A stretch of DNA of 8,463 bases from Clostridiales bacterium UBA3953 (GTDB lineage Bacteria; Bacillota; Clostridia; Oscillospirales; CAG-272): NCBI GenBank assembly GCA_002385415.1, contig DGDL01000026.1, forward strand, positions 5,297-13,759, written 5' to 3'. The translations under genes were made by a program, and so were the position numbers. The notes beneath the pieces were generated by a model. That model was given only the letters and a program-made list of their open reading frames with translations, was not told the origin of the DNA and did no database searches. How positions within the stretch are numbered: the stretch's first letter is position 1; every line of letters starts with the position of its first letter. Below, piece after piece: positions 5,149 to 8,463 of this stretch.

Positions 5149-6567
5149 TCAGAATCTAAAGTAAATAAAAGGATTGAAAGTAGACGATACCACGCGCGCG
5201 ACGCAGACCACAAACAGCGCAGCCGTCATCACGTCGCGCACAAGACGATAACCGAGCTTGTCCTCAAACCGCATGGACAGCTTTTTTGCAACCGGCACGC
5301 AGAGCACCGCGCCCAAAAGCAGCTCGGCTTTGTGCTCGTAAAGCAGCGCAAGCGCATGCGCCGCGCCGCCTTCCACGCCGGCGGTGGGGGTGAACATAGC
5401 ACCGAGCCAGGCAAACGCCGTGCCGAAATCCGGCGCGGTGAAAAATATCCAGCCCACCACGACCGCAAGTAGCGTGTAAATATGCCCGACTGCGCGCGGC
5501 AGGCGCTCAAGCAGCCTGCCGAAAAACAGCTTCTCCGCGATGAGCAACAGCGCAAAGTAAAGCCCCCACAGCACAAAGTTCCAGGCCGCGCCGTGCCACA
5601 GTCCGGTCAGCATCCAAACGACAAGGATGTTGAAAATCTGCCGCCGCAGGCTGCGCCGGTTGCCGCCGAGCGGTATATAAACATAGTCGCGGAACCAAGT
5701 GGAAAGCGATATGTGCCAGCGGCGCCAGAAATCGGTGACCGAGCGCGCTATGTATGGATAATTGAAGTTTTCGTCGAACGCAAAGCCGAACACATGGCCG
5801 AGACCGATAGCCATGTCCGAGTAGCCGGAAAAGTCAAACAGAATCTGCAGCGAATACGCCACCGCACCCAGCCACACCTCGGCTGTCGAAAGCAAGGCGG
5901 CGGGCAGCGCGAAAATCTCGGTTGCCAGCGCGCCGACCGAATTGGCCACAAGCAGCTTTTTCGCAAGCCCTATTATAAATCGCCTGATACCCGCCGAAAA
6001 TTCGGGCAAATTCTCGTCGCGCGACGTGAGCTCGTCTGCGATTGTCTGATAGCGCACGATTGGCCCGGCGACAAGCTGTGGAAAAAGCGATATGTAAGTC
6101 GCGACATACAAAACATTGCGCTGTGCGGGCACATCGCCTTTTGCCACATCAAAAACATAGCTCATGCCCTGGAACGTGAAAAACGATATTCCGATTGGCA
6201 TGGCTATTTGGGGTACCGTGAGCCTGCCTCCCAAAATCAGGTTCAGGTTTTCGACAACAAATCCCGCATATTTAAAATACCCGATAATCGCCAAATTAAA
6301 TATCGTCGCAAGCACTGTCATCGCCCGGCGCGCGGGTTTTTCCCGAAGTCCGGTTTCGCTGTCGAGTGTCAGCGCAAACAGATAGTTGCCGACGATGGAG
6401 GCGACCATTACAACTATAGCCTTCGGCTCGCCGTAAAAATAGAAAAACAGGCTGAATGCGAGCAGCACCATATTGCGCGCTGCACGAAACTTTTTGGGAA
6501 CTGCAAAATAAACCGCAAGCACTGCGGGCAAAAATAGAAACAGAAATACGGTGCTGCTGAATACCAT
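5149..6567 (-). CDS. MBOAT family O-acyltransferase (AlgI/PatA-like)
   Basis: The 472-residue polytopic membrane protein is typical length for the AlgI/DltB group. Family motifs are FFTFQGMSYVFD (129-140), FPQLVAGPIVRY (162-173), FDFSGYSDMAIG (244-255), FWRRWHISLSTWFRDYVYIP (280-299) and LWHGAAWN (323-330), with H325 as the invariant catalytic histidine. It should carry acyl (probably acetyl) groups from cytoplasmic acetyl-CoA across the membrane and hand them to the AlgX-like protein encoded 1 base downstream. The ATG at 6567 follows a GGAG about 4 bases away, a little tight. It has its own promoter (6635-6663). AlgI-like is preferred over DltB because its neighbour is DHHW/AlgX-type and no dltA, dltC or dltD is present. 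The acceptor could be an exopolysaccharide, a teichoic acid or peptidoglycan; the window does not decide. Confidence 0.94.
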   Translation of the reverse strand: MVFSSTVFLFLFLPAVLAVYFAVPKKFRAARNMVLLAFSLFFYFYGEPKAIVVMVASIVGNYLFALTLDSETGLREKPARRAMTVLATIFNLAIIGYFKYAGFVVENLNLILGGRLTVPQIAMPIGISFFTFQGMSYVFDVAKGDVPAQRNVLYVATYISLFPQLVAGPIVRYQTIADELTSRDENLPEFSAGIRRFIIGLAKKLLVANSVGALATEIFALPAALLSTAEVWLGAVAYSLQILFDFSGYSDMAIGLGHVFGFAFDENFNYPYIARSVTDFWRRWHISLSTWFRDYVYIPLGGNRRSLRRQIFNILVVWMLTGLWHGAAWNFVLWGLYFALLLIAEKLFFGRLLERLPRAVGHIYTLLAVVVGWIFFTAPDFGTAFAWLGAMFTPTAGVEGGAAHALALLYEHKAELLLGAVLCVPVAKKLSMRFEDKLGYRLVRDVMTAALFVVCVARVVSSTFNPFIYFRF

Positions 6568-6601
6568 AACGCTCCGATAAACGAAAGTAATATATGTGGC
6601 G

Positions 6602-6626
6602 AAAAAATTTGCGCGGGATGTCCGCG
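6602..6626 (-). promoter_or_regulatory. 5'-end hairpin with T run in the MBOAT leader
   Basis: On the minus strand CGCGG (6622-6626) pairs with CCGCG (6612-6616) around a 5-base loop. After four bases (C and AAA) six T follow (6602-6607). It begins about 2 bases after the predicted transcription start (about 6628). It could be an mRNA-stabilising stem or a weak attenuator. The gap before the T run and the very early position argue against a strong terminator. Confidence 0.4.
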
Positions 6627-6634
6627 ACGCTCAA

Positions 6635-6663
6635 ATAATACCACAACCGCAGCATCAAGTCAA
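6635..6663 (-). promoter_or_regulatory. Sigma-A-type promoter of the MBOAT/AlgX-like operon
   Basis: On the minus strand TTGACT (6658-6663) and TATTAT (6635-6640) are exactly 17 bases apart. The leader to the ATG at 6567 is about 60 bases. Its -35 box is 35 bases from the -35 box of the divergent plus-strand promoter. Confidence 0.8.
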
Positions 6664-6681
6664 GCTAAATTGATTTACAAG

Positions 6682-6721
6682 CACTCCGCCGGCTTTCCTT
6701 GACAAATATTGAGCCGGAGTG
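6682..6721. promoter_or_regulatory. Imperfect inverted repeat between divergent promoters, candidate operator
   Basis: The left arm CACTCC-GCC-GGCT (6682-6694) is the reverse complement of AGCCGGAGTG (6712-6721) except for a 3-base bulge (GCC). The 17 bases between the arms contain the TTGACA -35 box of the plus-strand promoter. The right arm occupies that promoter's spacer and reaches to within 2 bases of its -10 box. A protein bound here would block that promoter and might also affect the MBOAT promoter. No regulator gene is visible in the window. Confidence 0.45.
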
Positions 6722-6728
6722 TTATCAT
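6699..6728 (+). promoter_or_regulatory. Promoter of the zincin-helicase operon
   Basis: A perfect TTGACA (6699-6704) is followed after 18 bases by TATCAT (6723-6728), one mismatch from consensus. A perfect TATAAT just downstream (6729-6734) would need a 24-base spacer, so the first is preferred, though the second could act with another start. The leader would be about 40-45 bases. Confidence 0.65.
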
Positions 6729-6777
6729 GTATAATTGAAGAAAATCAACTGAAGGCTGTGGGGGAGGGAGCGCCCGG

Positions 6778-7182
6778 ATGGTATTGCGCCACCAATTTGA
6801 CGCCATACTTGACAGGCTCGCCTGCGAGCTGCCGCAGGAGTTTTATAGATACCTCAATGGCGGCATAATAGTGCTCGATGAAGCAAAACTGCATCCGAGC
6901 GCTCCGCCGACGGGCAATATATTCGTTTTGGGCGAGTACCGTCACGACCGCGCAATGGGGCGCTACATAGTTATCTATTATGGCAGTTTCATGATGCTGT
7001 ATCCGAGGCACTCGCCCGAGCAGCTCGAGCCGCTGCTCCGCTCCACGCTGTGTCATGAGTTTCGCCACCATCTCGAGTCGCTCGGAGGGCTGACTACGCT
7101 GGCCGACGAGGACAAAGAGAAAATCGAAAGATGGCTTTCGGGCACAGAGAAAAAAGAGCCGCCAAAGCAGGGGACAGGGTAA
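6778..7182 (+). CDS. Small zincin-like metallopeptidase family protein (HExxH)
   Basis: The 134-residue protein has no signal peptide or membrane segment, so it is probably cytoplasmic. It carries one zinc-peptidase motif, HEFRH (93-97), followed by HLESL. The arrangement is an N-terminal helix, a short beta region with IIVLDE (30-35) and GRYIVIYYGSF (61-71), then the motif helix. This fits the minimal zincin group (Pfam Zincin_1-like). The third zinc ligand is unclear; D110, E111 or D112 after the motif are candidates. The tail (122-134) is charged and probably unstructured. The ATG follows a strong GGAGGG site with 9-base spacing. It is first in an operon with the helicase, 5 bases apart. 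Small zincins of this kind have no well-established cellular substrate, so the function is unknown. The family call rests on motif and size only. Confidence 0.83.
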   Translation: MVLRHQFDAILDRLACELPQEFYRYLNGGIIVLDEAKLHPSAPPTGNIFVLGEYRHDRAMGRYIVIYYGSFMMLYPRHSPEQLEPLLRSTLCHEFRHHLESLGGLTTLADEDKEKIERWLSGTEKKEPPKQGTG

Positions 7183-7187
7183 TTTAT

Positions 7188-8429
7188 ATGGAAGTATTCT
7201 ACCGCTTCGCACCGTTTATACAGGATTATATTTATCGGCAGGGCTGGGAGCGCTTGCGCGGCGTGCAGCTACAAGCCGCGCGCGTGCTGTTTGAGACCGA
7301 CGACAACCTGCTGCTCACATCGTCCACTGCTTCGGGCAAAACGGAGGCTGCCTTTTTCCCCATACTCTCTTTGATGAGCGAGGACCCGCCGCAGTCGTTT
7401 GGCGCGCTCTACATCGCTCCGCTGAAAAGCCTTATAAACGACCAGTTCGAGCGGCTGTCCGACGTGCTTGACCTTTCAGGCATACCGGTGTTTCACTGGC
7501 ATGGCGACGTCGCGCAGTCGCACAAGACAAAAGCGCTGCGCGAGCCGCGCGGGATACTGCAAATCACGCCCGAATCGCTTGAAGCTATGCTGATAAATCG
7601 CTCAAACGACATCCCGCGCATATTCGGCGACCTGCGGTTTATCGTAATCGACGAGATACACATCCTCATGGGCAGCGACCGCGGAAGCCAAATAATCTGC
7701 CAGCTGGGCCGGATAGCAAGGCTTATCGGCTATCACCCGCGGCGCGTTGGCCTTTCGGCGACAATAGGCGACGTGCAGCTCGCCGCCGACTGGCTTGGCG
7801 CCGGCTCGGGACGCTCCACACAGGCGCCGGTCGTGCCCGAGTCCAAAATAATATGGCGGCTGGGCATGGAGCATTTTTATATCGACAACCCCGAGGCCGA
7901 CCAGTCGGACGGCGAGCCCGAAACCGAGCCGGCTCCGGACGGGCAAAAGGAATACAAAGGCATGCCAAACACGGGCAAGTACATGCCCGCCCCGCAAAAC
8001 AAATTCGGCGGCGAGCTGCACGCAGGCAGCGTGCCGTCAGCCGCTTGGGCGGCTGCAAAATCAAGTGAGGGAGAGGGCGAGCTGCCCGCAGTTGGCACGC
8101 AGTCAAATGTGACCGCGCCCGCTGCCGCATCGGGCGCGCCGCCGCAAACCGCGAGCATACCCGGCAATCCACCGGGTGCAAAGGAGCCGTCAGACGAGGC
8201 AAGCTGCCGCGCGATGCTCGACCCGGGCTACGAGTATATATACGAGTGCGTCCGGGGCAAAAAGTGCCTTGTGTTTTCCAACTCTCGCGAGGAGACCGAA
8301 TACGTCTGCGCAACGCTGCGCGAGATAGCCGAGCTGCGCGGCGAGCCGGACAGATACCTTATCCACCACGGCTTTCTTTCAGCCTCAATCCGCGAGGAGG
8401 CCGAGGCAAGGCTCAAGTCCGAGGAGGAG
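7188..8429 (+). CDS. Lhr-like DEAD/DEAH superfamily 2 helicase, 3' end missing
   Basis: The 414 genuine codons are open to the contig end, with no stop. The first RecA domain has GVQLQAA (25-31, Q-like), Walker A STASGKT (46-52), motif Ia APLKSL (77-82), Ib TPESL (127-131), Walker B DEIH (155-158) and SAT (190-192). The second domain begins near 345 with KKCLVFSNSREETE (358-371) and IHHGFLSASIREEAE (392-406). The closest type is Lhr-like (COG1201) ATP-dependent helicases acting on DNA or RNA. Between the domains, about 233-341 is a low-complexity stretch rich in Pro, Ala, Gly and Glu, much longer than a usual linker. The remaining motifs (V, VI, and any C-terminal domains) are lost off the edge. 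The start ATG is 8 bases after AGGG at the zincin stop, giving a tight operon. The reading frame continues into adapter sequence; those last 11 residues are false. Confidence 0.92.
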
Positions 8430-8463
8430 CTGTCTCTTATACACACCTCCGAGCCCACGCGAC
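8430..8463. other. Nextera transposase adapter contamination at the contig end
   Basis: The last 34 bases match the Nextera read-2 adapter in length and order: the 19-base Tn5 mosaic end (CTGTCTCTTATACACA, then CCT where the adapter has TCT) followed by the 15-base CCGAGCCCACG-GAC tail. I count two substitutions in 34 bases (8446 and 8460). In the helicase frame it encodes LSLIHTSEPTR, and on the other strand MGSEVCIRDS; both are near-copies of peptides well known as adapter artefacts in databases. It is not genomic. Confidence 0.97.

Noticed and set aside
5148..5213. N-terminally extended start for the AlgX-like protein
   Set aside because: The extra 22 residues lie inside the end of the MBOAT gene and precede a clean signal anchor starting at 5147.
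5482..6537. 351-residue plus-strand open frame
   Set aside because: It is fully antisense to the MBOAT gene, whose motifs are unmistakable, and the translation is basic with no recognisable fold.
6778..8429. Defence island (helicase plus peptidase) interpretation
   Set aside because: There is no nuclease, methyltransferase, reverse transcriptase or other defence marker, and no mobile element nearby. The helicase family is also common in housekeeping roles.

Overview
The window looks like the end of a contig from an uncultured low-GC-phylum Gram-positive, most likely a clostridial (Eubacteriales/Oscillospirales-like) bacterium. The evidence is clustered: an rplM-rpsI ribosomal pair, a DUF348-G5-3D wall protein, an exported YkwD-type CAP protein, a clostridial-style MBOAT plus DHHW/AlgX pair, strong GGAGG ribosome sites and sigma-A-type promoters. 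Coding GC is moderately high, judged by eye. No rRNA, tRNA, CRISPR array, phage gene or transposase was seen. The last 34 bases are sequencing adapter, not genome.

Layout. Bases 1-310 hold no gene. Everything from 311 to about 6663 reads on the minus strand as three transcription units. From right to left they are: (1) promoter 6635-6663, MBOAT O-acyltransferase (5149-6567), AlgX/DHHW-type partner (3957-5147), terminator near 3829-3861; (2) promoter 3684-3713, rplM, rpsI, then a DUF348-G5-3D wall protein (1704-2747) 9 bases after rpsI, ending in a structured 3' region with one strong and one further terminator-like hairpin (1453-1683); (3) promoter 1278-1306, secreted CAP protein (367-1188), terminator 311-343. 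From about 6699 the direction flips: a divergent promoter drives a small HExxH zincin-like protein (6778-7182) and a truncated Lhr-like superfamily 2 helicase (7188-8429) 5 bases later.

How the genes fit together. Three minus-strand products act at or outside the membrane. The MBOAT and AlgX-like proteins probably form a two-part system that moves acetyl groups across the membrane onto a surface glycan. The 3D protein probably binds or cuts peptidoglycan, and the CAP protein is exported on a long proline-periodic stalk. The plus-strand pair is a cytoplasmic nucleic-acid helicase with a putative zinc peptidase, of unknown joint role. I see no convincing new defence or mobile system. The items most worth a second look are the zincin-helicase pair and its inverted repeat, the structured 3' region of the ribosomal operon, hairpins at two predicted mRNA 5' ends, and the adapter read-through that adds false residues to the helicase.
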